Shown one piece after another: positions 8,284 to 16,986 of a stretch of 64,000 nucleotides of DNA. This stretch comes from an uncultured Oscillospiraceae bacterium. GTDB taxonomy: Bacteria > Bacillota > Clostridia > Oscillospirales > Oscillospiraceae. A program made the position numbers and the translations under genes. Under the pieces are notes generated by a model. It made no database searches, was not told the origin of the DNA, and saw nothing but the letters and a program-made list of their open reading frames with translations. Position 1 is the first letter of the stretch; each line of letters opens with the position of its first letter. The DNA is taken from NCBI GenBank assembly GCA_902478785.1, contig CABSMJ010000005.1, positions 99,935 to 163,934 on the forward strand. The letters are read 5' to 3'.

Positions 8284-8562
8284 TCACCCGAACAGCCGCC
8301 GCAGCAGGCTTCCCCGCTCCCCGGGGCCGTCCTCGTAGGTCATGGAGTCGATGCGCCCCTCCACATGGAGCTCTCCGCCATCCAGGGACAGCTTGCCGAT
8401 GTGGAGCCCCTCTCCGGTGACCACCAGCGTGCCCTGGGTGGTGGACATGATCAGGCCCGTCTCATCGAACCGCTCCACATCCTCCACGCCGCACACCGTC
8501 AGACGCTCCCGGCCCTCCAGCTCCAGGCGGTGGGCCCCGGCCTCCATGGTCTCATAGTTCAT
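8284..8562 (-). CDS. yabP: Sporulation protein YabP
   Basis: A 92-residue YabP/YqfC-family protein; hallmarks are an N-terminal HRLELEGRERLTVCGVEDVERFDE and a central beta-rich GTLVVTGEGLHIGKLSLDGGELHVEG. In Bacillus, yabP is transcribed in the mother cell and is required, with yabQ, for normal spore cortex assembly. It sits directly upstream of yabQ and downstream of the S4-domain gene, the conserved order. The gene ends 6 bp before yabQ, indicating cotranscription. Confidence 0.93.
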   Translation of the reverse strand: MNYETMEAGAHRLELEGRERLTVCGVEDVERFDETGLIMSTTQGTLVVTGEGLHIGKLSLDGGELHVEGRIDSMTYEDGPGERGSLLRRLFG

Positions 8563-8689
8563 TGCGATGCCTCCCCCGTCTTGCGATACACTTCCATCCT
8601 ATGGCCGGGCCCGGGAAAAAATACCTGCCGCCGGGGACAGAAAAAGCCCTGTCCGCCATGGAGGCGGACAGGGCAGGGGAGGGCAGGTC

Positions 8690-8935
8690 TCAGACCTCCC
8701 GGTAGAGGGCGGCGGCATCGGCCTTCTGGGCGTTTTCCGCCACGGAGAGGACCTCCACGGTGACGGTGCGCACCCCGAAGCGCAGGGCGATCACATCCCC
8801 CACCTTCACGTCGTAGGAGGCCCGCTGGGGCCGGCCGTTGACGGTGACCAGGCCGTTGTCGCAGGCCTCGTTGGCCACGGTCCGCCGCTTGATGAGGCGG
8901 GAGACCTTGAGATACTTGTCCAGACGCACGGACAT
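8690..8935 (-). CDS. rqcP: S4-domain RNA-binding protein RqcP (YabO)
   Basis: An 81-residue S4-domain protein (MSVRLDKYLKVSRLIKRRTV..., with the RLDKxLK...RRT S4 signature and GDVIALRFG). In Bacillus, YabO/RqcP binds stalled 50S subunits and helps RqcH add alanine tails in ribosome quality control. Family and length are normal. Gene order hup-yabO-yabP-yabQ-divIC is the conserved cluster. The ~125 bp before yabP include a GCCCTGTCCGCC / GGCGGACAGGGC hairpin around 8648-8674. Confidence 0.92.
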   Translation of the reverse strand: MSVRLDKYLKVSRLIKRRTVANEACDNGLVTVNGRPQRASYDVKVGDVIALRFGVRTVTVEVLSVAENAQKADAAALYREV

Positions 8936-9090
8936 TCCTTCCTTTCCAAAGCAAACGGGGGGACGGCTTGTCCCCCCGCTTGAATCATTGCTGTGCCTCC
9001 CCTCTCATGGGGAGGCGGGCGGCCAGGCCGGCACACCGGCGGCCAGAGCCCTCAGGCGCGGCCCCGAAAAAGGGACCTCTGGGCCTGTTC

Positions 9091-9366
9091 TTATTCGCCC
9101 ACGGCGTCCTTCAGGGCCTTGCCGGCCTTGAACACGGGCACCTTGGAGGCGGGGATGGTGATGGCCTCCTTGGTCTTGGGGTTGCGGCCCACGCGCTCGG
9201 CGCGCTTCTTGACCTCAAAGGAGCCAAAGCCCACCAGCTGAACCTTGTCGCCTTCCTTCAGAGCGGCGGTGATGGTCTCCAGTGCAGCGGTGATGACAGC
9301 CTCAGTGTCCTTCTTGGAAAGGCCAGCCTGCTCAGCGACGGCATTGATCAGTTCCGCTTTGTTCAT
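9091..9366 (-). CDS. hup: HU family DNA-binding protein
   Basis: A 91-residue HU protein: [20 protein letters not shown] at the N-terminus, the beta-arm signature [20 protein letters not shown] and a C-terminal [11 protein letters not shown]. It is a nucleoid-compacting, non-specific DNA-bending dimer. The start at 9366 is fixed by homology and by CAGGAGGAAAT just upstream, although the frame opens at 9471. Placed between mazG and yabO as in Bacillus and many Clostridia. Confidence 0.97.
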   Translation of the reverse strand: MNKAELINAVAEQAGLSKKDTEAVITAALETITAALKEGDKVQLVGFGSFEVKKRAERVGRNPKTKEAITIPASKVPVFKAGKALKDAVGE

Positions 9367-9443
9367 AGTGATTTCCTCCTGAAAATTGTTGTAGTTAGTA
9401 TGAGTCAAATCCAATGGATATTTCCTAAAACGGTCGTACCGTA

Positions 9444-10238
9444 TTAAGACTCCTTTTTGGCAGCACGCCACAGTCCGGCCAGCTCCTCCGGCTTCATTTC
9501 CGAAAGGGGCTTGTCCGCGGACTGCTCCACCTTCCGAAAGCGCTGGTTGAACTTGTCGCAGGCGGCGTGGAGGGCCTCCTCCGGATCCACACCGGCGTCC
9601 CGGGCCACTTTCACGGCGGTGAACAGCACGTCCCCCACCTCTTCCCGGATGCCGTGGTGGCCCTGGGCGTCGCCTTTTTCCACGGCCTGGCGCAGCTCCT
9701 CCGTCTCCTCGGAGAGCTTGTCCACCGCGCCCATGGGGCTGGGCCAGTCAAAGCCTGCCTTGGCGGCCTTGTTCTGGATCTTCTCCGCCCGCCACAGGGC
9801 CGGCAGATGGGCCACCGCGTCCAGGGCGTCGGCCGTGGAGGCCTGGCCCTTCTCAGCCCGCTTGAGGACCTCCCAGTTGGTCAGGACCGTATCACTGTCC
9901 TCCGCCTGGACCGTGCCAAAGACGTGGGGGTGACGGTAGATGAGCTTTTTGCACACCCCGTCCGCCACGTCGTCCAGGGTGAAGCCGCCCTTTTCGGTCT
10001 CGATCTGGGCGTGAAACACCACCTGCATCAGCACATCCCCCAGCTCCTCCTGAAGGGCGCTCAGGTCGGCGCTGTCGATGGCGTCGGCGGCCTCATAGGC
10101 CTCCTCCAGCAGGTTGCGCCGGATGCTCTCGTGGGTCTGCTCCCGGTCCCAGGGGCAGCCCCCGGGGCCTCGGAGCACGCGCATGACCTCCAGAAGATCC
10201 TGCAGGTCATAATGACTCTTGTACTGAAAATTTACCAT
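9444..10238 (-). CDS. mazG: Nucleoside triphosphate pyrophosphohydrolase MazG
   Basis: A 264-residue MazG with two MazG domains: residues ~10-125 ([35 protein letters not shown], with EExxE/D-type metal motif and [16 protein letters not shown]) and ~150-250 (EETEELRQA...[13 protein letters not shown]). It hydrolyses NTPs to NMP and pyrophosphate, clearing damaged or non-canonical nucleotides. The N-terminal methylase domain found in Bacillus YabN is absent. AAAGGGGAC precedes the ATG at 10238. The upstream neighbour is a YabM-like flippase. Confidence 0.93.
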   Translation of the reverse strand: MVNFQYKSHYDLQDLLEVMRVLRGPGGCPWDREQTHESIRRNLLEEAYEAADAIDSADLSALQEELGDVLMQVVFHAQIETEKGGFTLDDVADGVCKKLIYRHPHVFGTVQAEDSDTVLTNWEVLKRAEKGQASTADALDAVAHLPALWRAEKIQNKAAKAGFDWPSPMGAVDKLSEETEELRQAVEKGDAQGHHGIREEVGDVLFTAVKVARDAGVDPEEALHAACDKFNQRFRKVEQSADKPLSEMKPEELAGLWRAAKKES

Positions 10239-10296
10239 ACCTGCGTCCCCTTTGCAAGAAAATTCTATGGAAATGCCCTCCAAAAATGATTTTCCC

Positions 10297-11913
10297 CTAT
10301 TTCAGGTGTAAAATAGAGGCAATTTTCGCTCCCTTGGGGATGGAGCGCAGGTCCTCCGCCCGCAGAATCCGCAGGGCGATGACGAGAATGAAGTAAACCA
10401 CCACACCGGCGCCGATGCCCACCAGGGTGGAAACCGCGCTGGCGCCGTAGGCGTATTCGCCGCCGTTGAGCACCCGCAAAGTCAGGCCGTAGCCCGCCCA
10501 AGCCATGGCGCCCATGACCACAGAGGCCACCACGGGCTTGGTGAAGAGCTGGAGATACCGGGGCTTTTCCGGGGAGTACTTCCAGACGAAAAAGAGGTTC
10601 AGCCCGGAGATGACCAGGTAGCAGCACAGCGTGGAGATGGGGGCGCCGTGGATGTTGATGGCCGGGTTGCCCACCAGCACGTAGTTCATGACGATCTTCA
10701 CCACGCCGCCGGCCACCATGGTGCAGATGGGGATGCGCTCATGGCCGTAGGACTGCAGGATGGCGTTGGTCAGCGTCATGAGGCAGATGAAGATGCAGGC
10801 GATGCCCAGCACCTGCAGATGGGGCCCCGCGGCGGCGGCAGCCTCCGCCTGGGCGGGGTAGAGCATCCGCAGAATGGGCCCCGAGAGAACGCTGAGGCCC
10901 ACGCCGGCGGGGATGGCCAGAATGGCGATGAGCCGGAAGGCCGAGGAGATGATGCGGCTGGCCTCGGCGCTGTCTTTCCGGGCCATGGCCGCCGCCGCGA
11001 AGGGGATCAGGCTCATGGTCACGGGATAGACAAAGGAGGGGGGCAGGTTGATGAGATCCATGCCGAAGGTGTACTGGCCGTAGAGGGCAGTGGGGGTCTC
11101 GGTGAGGGCGGAGGAGATGGCCTCCAGCCGGCCCAGGACGATCTTGGAGTCGATGAGGGTGATGATGCTCATGGCGGAGTTGCTCAACGTGATGGGCACG
11201 CCGATGAGCAGCACCTTCTTCATCAGTGTCCCGCTGCTCTCCGGCACGTCGGAGGACAGCTGCCGGTCCCGGTGGGTCACCAGATAGAAGATCAGGAACA
11301 GCATGGACATGATGGTGCCGATGGTGACGCCCAAAATGGCGCCGGCGGCGGAGATCTCCACGCCGTAACCCAGCTTCAGGAAGTACCAGGCCAGGGACAG
11401 GCCGAAGCCCAGCTTGCACAGCGCCTCCAGCACCTGGGAGATGGCGGTGGGCTTCATGTTCCCCTGGCCCTGGGTATAGCCCCGCATACAGGCCAGGAGA
11501 CACACGCAGAACACCGCCGGGGCCAGGGCCCGGATGGACCAGAAGGCCAGGTCGTCCACCATGAAGGCCGCCAGCTGCTCGGCGCCGAAGTACATCAGCA
11601 GCGAGAAGCACGCGCCCAGGGCGAAGAACAGCCAGATGGCCGTGCGGAAGATCTTGCGCTTTTCGTTCTCCCGGCCCAGGGCGTGGGCCTCGCTGGTGAG
11701 CTTGGAGATGGCCAGAGGGAGACCGGCGGTGGAGATGGTCAGCAGCAGGTTGTAGATGTTGTAGGCCACGGTGAAGTGGGCCTTGCCCTCGTCGCCGATG
11801 ATGTTGCCCAGGGGGATTTTATAGACGGCGCCGATGAGCTTCACCGCCGCCACCGCCGCCGCCAGAATGGCGGCGCCGCCCAAAAAGGACTGCTTCTTTT
11901 CTTTTTTTGCCAT
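10297..11913 (-). CDS. Polysaccharide biosynthesis / MurJ-like flippase (YabM/SpoVB family)
   Basis: A 538-residue polytopic protein with about 14 transmembrane segments, of the MVF/SpoVB branch of the MOP flippase superfamily. Signature regions are the N-terminal FLGGAAILAAAVAAVKLIGA, YNIYNLLLTISTAGLPLAISKL and GYTQGQGNMKPTAISQ. Relatives move lipid-linked precursors (lipid II or spore-wall intermediates) across the membrane. Its place at the head of the mazG-hup-yabO-yabP-yabQ-divIC cluster corresponds to yabM in Bacillus. Whether it acts in vegetative wall synthesis or in sporulation cannot be told from sequence. Confidence 0.9.
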   Translation of the reverse strand: MAKKEKKQSFLGGAAILAAAVAAVKLIGAVYKIPLGNIIGDEGKAHFTVAYNIYNLLLTISTAGLPLAISKLTSEAHALGRENEKRKIFRTAIWLFFALGACFSLLMYFGAEQLAAFMVDDLAFWSIRALAPAVFCVCLLACMRGYTQGQGNMKPTAISQVLEALCKLGFGLSLAWYFLKLGYGVEISAAGAILGVTIGTIMSMLFLIFYLVTHRDRQLSSDVPESSGTLMKKVLLIGVPITLSNSAMSIITLIDSKIVLGRLEAISSALTETPTALYGQYTFGMDLINLPPSFVYPVTMSLIPFAAAAMARKDSAEASRIISSAFRLIAILAIPAGVGLSVLSGPILRMLYPAQAEAAAAAGPHLQVLGIACIFICLMTLTNAILQSYGHERIPICTMVAGGVVKIVMNYVLVGNPAINIHGAPISTLCCYLVISGLNLFFVWKYSPEKPRYLQLFTKPVVASVVMGAMAWAGYGLTLRVLNGGEYAYGASAVSTLVGIGAGVVVYFILVIALRILRAEDLRSIPKGAKIASILHLK

Positions 11914-11954
11914 GAATGAACCTCTTTATACACAGGGGCTCAGGCCCCGAAAAT

Positions 11955-11984
11955 GTCCTTCCCCCGCTCCGGGCGGGGGAAGGA
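11955..11984 (-). terminator. GC hairpin between the nucleoside phosphorylase gene and yabM
   Basis: GTCCTTCCCCCG and CGGGGGAAGGAC-type arms form a strong stem; the minus-strand downstream side has only a short T run, so termination may be partial. Confidence 0.45.
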
Positions 11985-12026
11985 CGGGAGTCAACTTAGC
12001 TTATGCGATGGACCAGGCCTCCTATG

Positions 12027-12854
12027 TCACATCCGCCGCAGGCACTCCAGCACCAACGAGGAGAACCGGGGCGCGGCCTGAGCCGCGGCTTGGAGGACCT
12101 CCTGCTCGCTCAGGGGCTGGTCCAGCACCCCGGCGGCCATATTGGTGCACAGCGTCAATCCCAGCACCTCCATGCCGCAGTGGACGGCGGTGATGGCCTC
12201 GGGCACCGTGGACATGCCCACCGCGTCGGCGCCCAGGATCCGGGCGGCCCGGACCTCGGCGGGGGTCTCATACTGGGGGCCGGGGAAGTACATATACACG
12301 CCCTCGTTGAGGCGGATGCCCAAGTCACGGGCGGCCTGGCGGGCCACCTGCTGCAACGCCGGGGTGTAGACGTGGGACATATCCGGGAACCGGGGGCCGA
12401 ACTCGGAGAGGTTGGCCCCTGTCAGGGGCCCGGTGCCGAAGAGCTTGATGTGGTCGGTGATGAGCATGAGCTCTCCGGCATGGTAGTCGGTGTTGACGGC
12501 GCCGGCGGCGTTGGTAACCACCAGCCGCTTGGCCCCCAGCAGGCGTGCCACCCGCACGGCCAGGGAGACCTGCTCCATGGAGTAACCCTCGTAGGTGTGG
12601 AGCCGGCCCTGCATCACGGCCACCTGCCGGTCCGCCAGGGCACCGAACACCAGACGGCCCTTGTGGCCGGGGGCGGTGGAGGTGCCGAAGTGGGGGATCT
12701 GGGCGTAGGGGATGGCCATGGAGTCCCGCACCTCGTCGGCCAGGAAGCCCAGGCCGGAGCCCAGGATCAGCAGCACCTCCGGCCGGAAGTTCCCCAGACG
12801 GCGGCGCAGGGCCTGGGCGCTCTCCTCGTACTGGGCGAAGGTCAGCTCACTCAT
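12027..12854 (-). CDS. punA: Purine-nucleoside phosphorylase (class I)
   Basis: A 275-residue trimeric-class PNP, cleaving guanosine/inosine and deoxy forms with phosphate for purine salvage. Motifs: LILGSGLGFLAD (phosphate loop), GRLHTYEGYS, VTNAAGAVNTDY and GELMLITDHIKLFGTGPLTG, and YFPGPQYETPAE. The open frame runs further upstream (to 13172), but homology begins at MSELTFAQYEES, and the ATG at 12854 overlaps the stop of the upstream zinc-ribbon gene in an ATGA junction, so the two genes are translationally coupled. Confidence 0.95.
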   Translation of the reverse strand: MSELTFAQYEESAQALRRRLGNFRPEVLLILGSGLGFLADEVRDSMAIPYAQIPHFGTSTAPGHKGRLVFGALADRQVAVMQGRLHTYEGYSMEQVSLAVRVARLLGAKRLVVTNAAGAVNTDYHAGELMLITDHIKLFGTGPLTGANLSEFGPRFPDMSHVYTPALQQVARQAARDLGIRLNEGVYMYFPGPQYETPAEVRAARILGADAVGMSTVPEAITAVHCGMEVLGLTLCTNMAAGVLDQPLSEQEVLQAAAQAAPRFSSLVLECLRRM

Positions 12855-13267
12855 GGCTCCAGCTCCTCTCCGCAGTGGCGGCAGAACCGGTCGCCGGGCT
12901 GGGCCACGGCGCCGCAGCCGGGGCACACGGTAACCTCCTGTCCCTGGGCCTCCACCGTCCCGTCCTGCTCCTGGGCGGCGCACTGGCGCTGGAGCTCGGC
13001 GATGCGGGCGTTGATCCGGTCGATCTCCTCCAGCTTGGCAAAGAGCACATCGGAGTCGGTGGGGGTGCCGGTGTGGGTGTTGTAGACGATCTGGCCGATC
13101 TCCTTGAGGCGCACGTTCACCTCCGTGCGCAGGTCCAGGATCTGGACCCGGGCCCGGCCGTTCTGGACCCATTCATTGGCCCGTTTTCCGGCGGCGCAGG
13201 CCGCGTCCCCCAGGTCCGCGGCCGCCTTCTGCACCGCATACAGCAGCTCCTGCAGCTTTTCATCCAT
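12851..13267 (-). CDS. Zinc-ribbon protein of unknown function
   Basis: A 138-residue cytoplasmic protein: a predicted helical/coiled-coil N-terminal two thirds (MDEKLQELLYAVQKAAADLG, later LEEIDRINARIAELQRQ) and a C-terminal zinc ribbon with CPGCGAVAQPGDRFCRHCG (two CxxC pairs). Similar proteins occur widely in Clostridia without assigned role. Its stop overlaps the start of the purine-nucleoside phosphorylase gene by four bases, indicating a coupled operon. GAAAGGAGG precedes the ATG. Confidence 0.8.
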   Translation of the reverse strand: MDEKLQELLYAVQKAAADLGDAACAAGKRANEWVQNGRARVQILDLRTEVNVRLKEIGQIVYNTHTGTPTDSDVLFAKLEEIDRINARIAELQRQCAAQEQDGTVEAQGQEVTVCPGCGAVAQPGDRFCRHCGEELEP

Positions 13268-13333
13268 GGGGTATTGCCTCCTTTCAAAGCATCCCTCTCC
13301 CGGGCCTGAAAAAGCCGGGAAAGGACATTTGGC

Positions 13334-14266
13334 TCAGTACTGGTATCCGCTGCCTCCGATGAACTCCCGCACCAGGGAGTTGGGGGCTATGTAGCGCTCA
13401 TCCATGGGCTCGATGCGCTCGTAGGCCGCCAGGATGTCGTCCACCACCTGGTACTGTCCCCGGGGGATGGCCTCCAGCAGGGGCACCACAAAGGGCTTGA
13501 GCACGGAAAACTCACAGGCCAGGGAGGAGTCGAACATCAGATCCGCGTTCTCCTTGTAGGGGGAGATGTAGAGCTTTTCTCCCCGGCGGACGTTGGGCCA
13601 CATCTTCAGGGTGAAGGTGGCGTCGCTGCCCCGGAACTTGAAGTCCCGGACGATGCGCCGGCACAGCCGCAGCCAGGAGTGGTCAAAGACCACGGTGCCG
13701 TCCTCGTCCACCACGTTGGACCGGGCGGCGATATAGAGCTTGAAGGCCTTGAGGTTCTTGCCCACGATCACGTCGTTGAGGGCGTGGATGCCCTCGAAAA
13801 TGGCCATCTCATCGGGCCCCAGCTTCAGGGGCTGGGAGAGGATGTCCGAGCGCATCTGCCGGGCGAACTCGTACTTGGGAATGTGGATGGTCTCGCCCCG
13901 GTCCAGCATGGAGAAGTGCCGGTTCAGAAGGTCGATGTCCAGGCAGAAGGGGGACTCGTAGTCGATCTGTCCCTCCCGGTTCCGGGGGGCCGTGTCCGGG
14001 TCGATGGTGTTGAAGTAGTTGTCCATGGAGATGGTGTGGGTCTCGATGCCGGCGTTGTCCAGCACCTCCTCGATCTTCATGGCGGTGGTGGTTTTGCCGG
14101 AGCCGGATGGGCCGGAGAGCAGAATGATCCGGGACTCCTTCCGGTGGTCGGCGATCTTCTTGGCGGCCATTTCCACCTTCTGGTGGAAGGTCTGGTCACA
14201 GGCCTGGGCAAAGCCCTGAGGGTCGGACCGGACGGCCTCGTTGATCTCTTTGAGGGAATAGGACAT
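13334..14266 (-). CDS. Uridine kinase-like nucleoside kinase
   Basis: A 310-residue P-loop kinase with Walker A GPSGSGKTT near residue 52, a substrate segment SMDNYFNT near 82 and IFEGIHALND near 160, typical of the uridine kinase / phosphoribulokinase family. It lacks the N-terminal TGS and threonyl-tRNA-synthetase-like region that many Firmicute nucleoside kinases carry. The start at 14266 is set by AAAGGAGACC upstream; the frame opens ~60 codons earlier. It lies 14 bp downstream of hemZ. Uridine/cytidine phosphorylation is the likely activity, by family. Confidence 0.88.
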   Translation of the reverse strand: MSYSLKEINEAVRSDPQGFAQACDQTFHQKVEMAAKKIADHRKESRIILLSGPSGSGKTTTAMKIEEVLDNAGIETHTISMDNYFNTIDPDTAPRNREGQIDYESPFCLDIDLLNRHFSMLDRGETIHIPKYEFARQMRSDILSQPLKLGPDEMAIFEGIHALNDVIVGKNLKAFKLYIAARSNVVDEDGTVVFDHSWLRLCRRIVRDFKFRGSDATFTLKMWPNVRRGEKLYISPYKENADLMFDSSLACEFSVLKPFVVPLLEAIPRGQYQVVDDILAAYERIEPMDERYIAPNSLVREFIGGSGYQY

Positions 14267-14280
14267 GAAACGGTCTCCTT

Positions 14281-15750
14281 TCACAGGCTCCGATAGAACT
14301 CGGCAAAAGCCTGCTGGTTGGCGGCGATCTTCTCCGGCCGCTGGGTGTATTCCAGGGGGTATTTCAGGTTGAACACCCGCTCGATGCGCTCCCCGGCAGG
14401 GTCCACCATCTTGGTGGAGCCTCCCGCCCCCAGGGAGAGGATGGAGCACAGCTCCTCCATGATATAGATATTATACAGGTTTTCCTGCCCCGGCATGCAC
14501 CAGCCGGTGTTTTCAAAGCTGCCGGACATGTATTTTTGCCGGTAGAGGTAGTAGGGGGCAAAGCCCGCCGCGCGCAGGGTGGGGTCGGCGTAGTCCAGCA
14601 TTTCCCCCACCTCCTCCGGCCCGGGCAGACGGGTGCCCTCCAGGGTGATGCGGCTGCCCTTTTTCAGGCTCAGGGTGTGGATGGTGATGTTGTCCGCCCC
14701 CAGCTCCAGGCACTCGTCCAGGGACCGGCGGAACCCTGCCGGGGTGTCCTCCGGCAGTCCGGCGATCAGGTCCATGTTGACGCTCTCGAACCGGGCCTCC
14801 CGGACCTGGGCCATGGCCCGGCGGATATCGTCGGCGCTGTGGCGCCGGCCGATGGCCTGGAGGACCGTGTCCTCCATGGTCTGGGGGTTGATGGACACCC
14901 TGGTGATCTGGTGGGCCTTCAAGACCCCCAGCTTCTCCGGGTCGATGGTGTCGGGCCGGCCGGCCTCCACCGTCCGCTCCCGGCACGCCGAGAGGTCGAA
15001 GGCGGTCTCAAAGGCCGTCAGCAGACGGTCCATCTGTTCGGCCTTGAGCGTAGTGGGGGTGCCGCCGCCCATGTAGAAGGCCCGGACCCGCAGCCCCAGC
15101 TCCCGGACCATGGCCCCGGCGGAGGCCACCTCCGCCAGCAAAGCCTGGAGATAGGGCTCCACCAGGTGGAAGGACTTTTCCACACTGTTGGAGACAAAGG
15201 AGCAGTAGGCGCACCGGGTGGGGCAGAAGGGGATGCCGATGTAGACGGCGATGTCCCTGGGGCCCAGGTCCCGCTGGGCGGCCAGGCCCGCCTTGGCGGT
15301 CTCCAGGCACATCCGCCGGCGCTGCCGGGACACGCAGTAGACCTCCGCAAGCTCCCGCTCCGTCTCCTCCTCGGTCTTGCCGCCTTCCAGCAGCCGGGCG
15401 GCCAGCTTTCCCGGGCGGATGCCCGTCAGGGCGCCCCAGGGAGGCGTCACCCCGGTAAGGTCCCGGGCGGCATAGAAGAAGCTGAGCTTGACGGCCTTTT
15501 GCTTCTCCCGCTCCGCCTCATAGGGGTCCGTGTCCGCCGGGACGCACACCGAGGCCTGACCCCGGGCCCGGCCGCCGCCGTGGCACAGCTCTGTCATGGC
15601 GGTCCAGGTCTCCCCCTGGCAGGCAAGGTCCACCTGGGCCCAGTCCTCCCCGCCGTCCCCGTCGTAGACGGGGCGCTCCTGGGGGAAGAAGGCCAGCAGG
15701 CTCTGCTCCACCGCATATCGATAGTCATGTCCGTGAAATACCAGTTTCAT
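14281..15750 (-). CDS. hemZ: Coproporphyrinogen dehydrogenase HemZ (radical SAM)
   Basis: A 489-residue radical SAM protein. The N-terminal ~150 residues are the HemZ-specific extension; the radical SAM core begins at YIGIPFCPTRCAYCSF (CxxxCxxC, about residue 171), followed by FYMGGGTPTTL and SINPQTMEDTVLQAIGRRHS. HemZ-type proteins are classified as oxygen-independent coproporphyrinogen III oxidases, though many Clostridia carry them without a full haem pathway, so the real substrate is uncertain. The ORF is single and complete. A second family member, HemW, lies at 43.9-45.1 kb. Confidence 0.92.
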   Translation of the reverse strand: MKLVFHGHDYRYAVEQSLLAFFPQERPVYDGDGGEDWAQVDLACQGETWTAMTELCHGGGRARGQASVCVPADTDPYEAEREKQKAVKLSFFYAARDLTGVTPPWGALTGIRPGKLAARLLEGGKTEEETERELAEVYCVSRQRRRMCLETAKAGLAAQRDLGPRDIAVYIGIPFCPTRCAYCSFVSNSVEKSFHLVEPYLQALLAEVASAGAMVRELGLRVRAFYMGGGTPTTLKAEQMDRLLTAFETAFDLSACRERTVEAGRPDTIDPEKLGVLKAHQITRVSINPQTMEDTVLQAIGRRHSADDIRRAMAQVREARFESVNMDLIAGLPEDTPAGFRRSLDECLELGADNITIHTLSLKKGSRITLEGTRLPGPEEVGEMLDYADPTLRAAGFAPYYLYRQKYMSGSFENTGWCMPGQENLYNIYIMEELCSILSLGAGGSTKMVDPAGERIERVFNLKYPLEYTQRPEKIAANQQAFAEFYRSL

Positions 15751-15789
15751 CGTTGCTCTGTTTCCTTCCGGAGCGCCGGGCAGGGGGGA

Positions 15790-16410
15790 TCAGCCCCGCA
15801 TGGCCTGGCGCAGATAGGGATTGGTCTGGCGCTCGCACTCCAGATCGGAGGGGTCCATGTGGCCCGGCAGCACCCGGTAGTTGCGCTGGATATTGCCCAG
15901 ACGGCGCAGGGAGGTCATCATCTCCTCCCAGTTGCCGCCGTAGAGGTCTGTACGGCCGCAGGAGCCGGCGAACAGCGTGTCGCCGGAGAACATGGCGTCC
16001 TCCGCCACCAGCGTCACGGAGCCGGCGGTGTGGCCGGGGGTGGCCAGGACGTGGACGTTGATCTGGCCCACCTTCACGTCGCTGCCCTCGCCGTAGAAGT
16101 GCACGTCCCCCTTCAGGGGCGGGAACAGCCGGGCGGCTTTCCGGTCCTCCGCCGGGTAGACGTCCTTTTCGCTGACGTAGATGGGCAGCTCGGGCCAGTG
16201 CTCGGTGAGGCCCGCCACGCCGCCGGTGTGGTCATAGTGGCCGTGGGTCAGGAGGATGCACTCCGGGGTCAGCCCGGCCTCCTCCAGGGCGGCGATGATG
16301 CGAGCGGGCTCTCCGCCGGGATCGATGATGCCGCAGCGTTGCGTCTTGTCGTCACAGAGCACATAGCAGTTGGTGCCGATGGGGCTGACGGAAATGGTCA
16401 TCACTTTCAT
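15790..16410 (-). CDS. MBL-fold metallo-hydrolase (glyoxalase II-like)
   Basis: A 206-residue metallo-beta-lactamase-fold enzyme. Zinc ligands are visible: LLTHGHYDHTGG (HxHxDH) near residue 54, a later TPGHTAGS His and FSGDTLFAGSCGR, and PGHMDPS at the C-terminus. This layout matches the YcbL / hydroxyacylglutathione hydrolase-like group that hydrolyses thioesters in the cytoplasm. It stands between dtd and hemZ on the same strand with ~40-50 bp gaps, probably one transcript. The exact substrate is unknown. Confidence 0.9.
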   Translation of the reverse strand: MKVMTISVSPIGTNCYVLCDDKTQRCGIIDPGGEPARIIAALEEAGLTPECILLTHGHYDHTGGVAGLTEHWPELPIYVSEKDVYPAEDRKAARLFPPLKGDVHFYGEGSDVKVGQINVHVLATPGHTAGSVTLVAEDAMFSGDTLFAGSCGRTDLYGGNWEEMMTSLRRLGNIQRNYRVLPGHMDPSDLECERQTNPYLRQAMRG

Positions 16411-16459
16411 GCGTTTTTTCCTCGTTTCCTCTCGTTTTCTCCGGCCTGTTCCCAGGCCC

Positions 16460-16906
16460 TTACAGGGTGTCGGTGTCCAGCAGAAGGGTCAGGGGACCGT
16501 CGTTGACGGACGCCACCTGCATATCTGCGCCAAAGCGCCCGGTCTGGACCGGGAAGCCCTTGGCTGCGCACAGCTGAATGAATTTCTCATACAGGGGAAT
16601 GGCCACCTCCGGCCGGGCGGCAGCCAGGAAGTCGGGCCGGCGGCCCTTCTTGCAGCTGCCGTACAGGGTGAACTGGGAGACGATCAAAAGCTGACCCTCC
16701 ACCTCGTCCAGCCCCCGGTTGAGCTTGCCGTTTTCGTCCTCAAAGACCCGCAGGGAGCAGATCTTGTCCGCCAGCTTCACCGCCTGGGCCTCCGTGTCCT
16801 CGTGGGTAACGCCCAGAAGGATCAAAAAGCCCTGGGGGATGCTGCCTACGACCTCTCCGTCGATGGTGACGGAGGCGCTTTTGACTCGGGTGACGACTGC
16901 ACGCAT
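16460..16906 (-). CDS. dtd: D-aminoacyl-tRNA deacylase
   Basis: A 148-residue DTD that removes D-amino acids (and mischarged glycine) from tRNA. N-terminal [21 protein letters not shown], the catalytic [17 protein letters not shown] and the C-terminal [12 protein letters not shown] (the Gly-Pro motif that screens chirality) are all present. Length is normal. Follows relA by ~80 bp, a widespread Firmicute arrangement recJ-relA-dtd, which is fully preserved here. Confidence 0.96.
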   Translation of the reverse strand: MRAVVTRVKSASVTIDGEVVGSIPQGFLILLGVTHEDTEAQAVKLADKICSLRVFEDENGKLNRGLDEVEGQLLIVSQFTLYGSCKKGRRPDFLAAARPEVAIPLYEKFIQLCAAKGFPVQTGRFGADMQVASVNDGPLTLLLDTDTL

Positions 16907-16986
16907 AGTATTCTCTCCTTATACCTCATATCAAAGCGTCTTTGGTGGATATTCTGTAAATTGTGGACCTGAGGGCGGGGATTTTC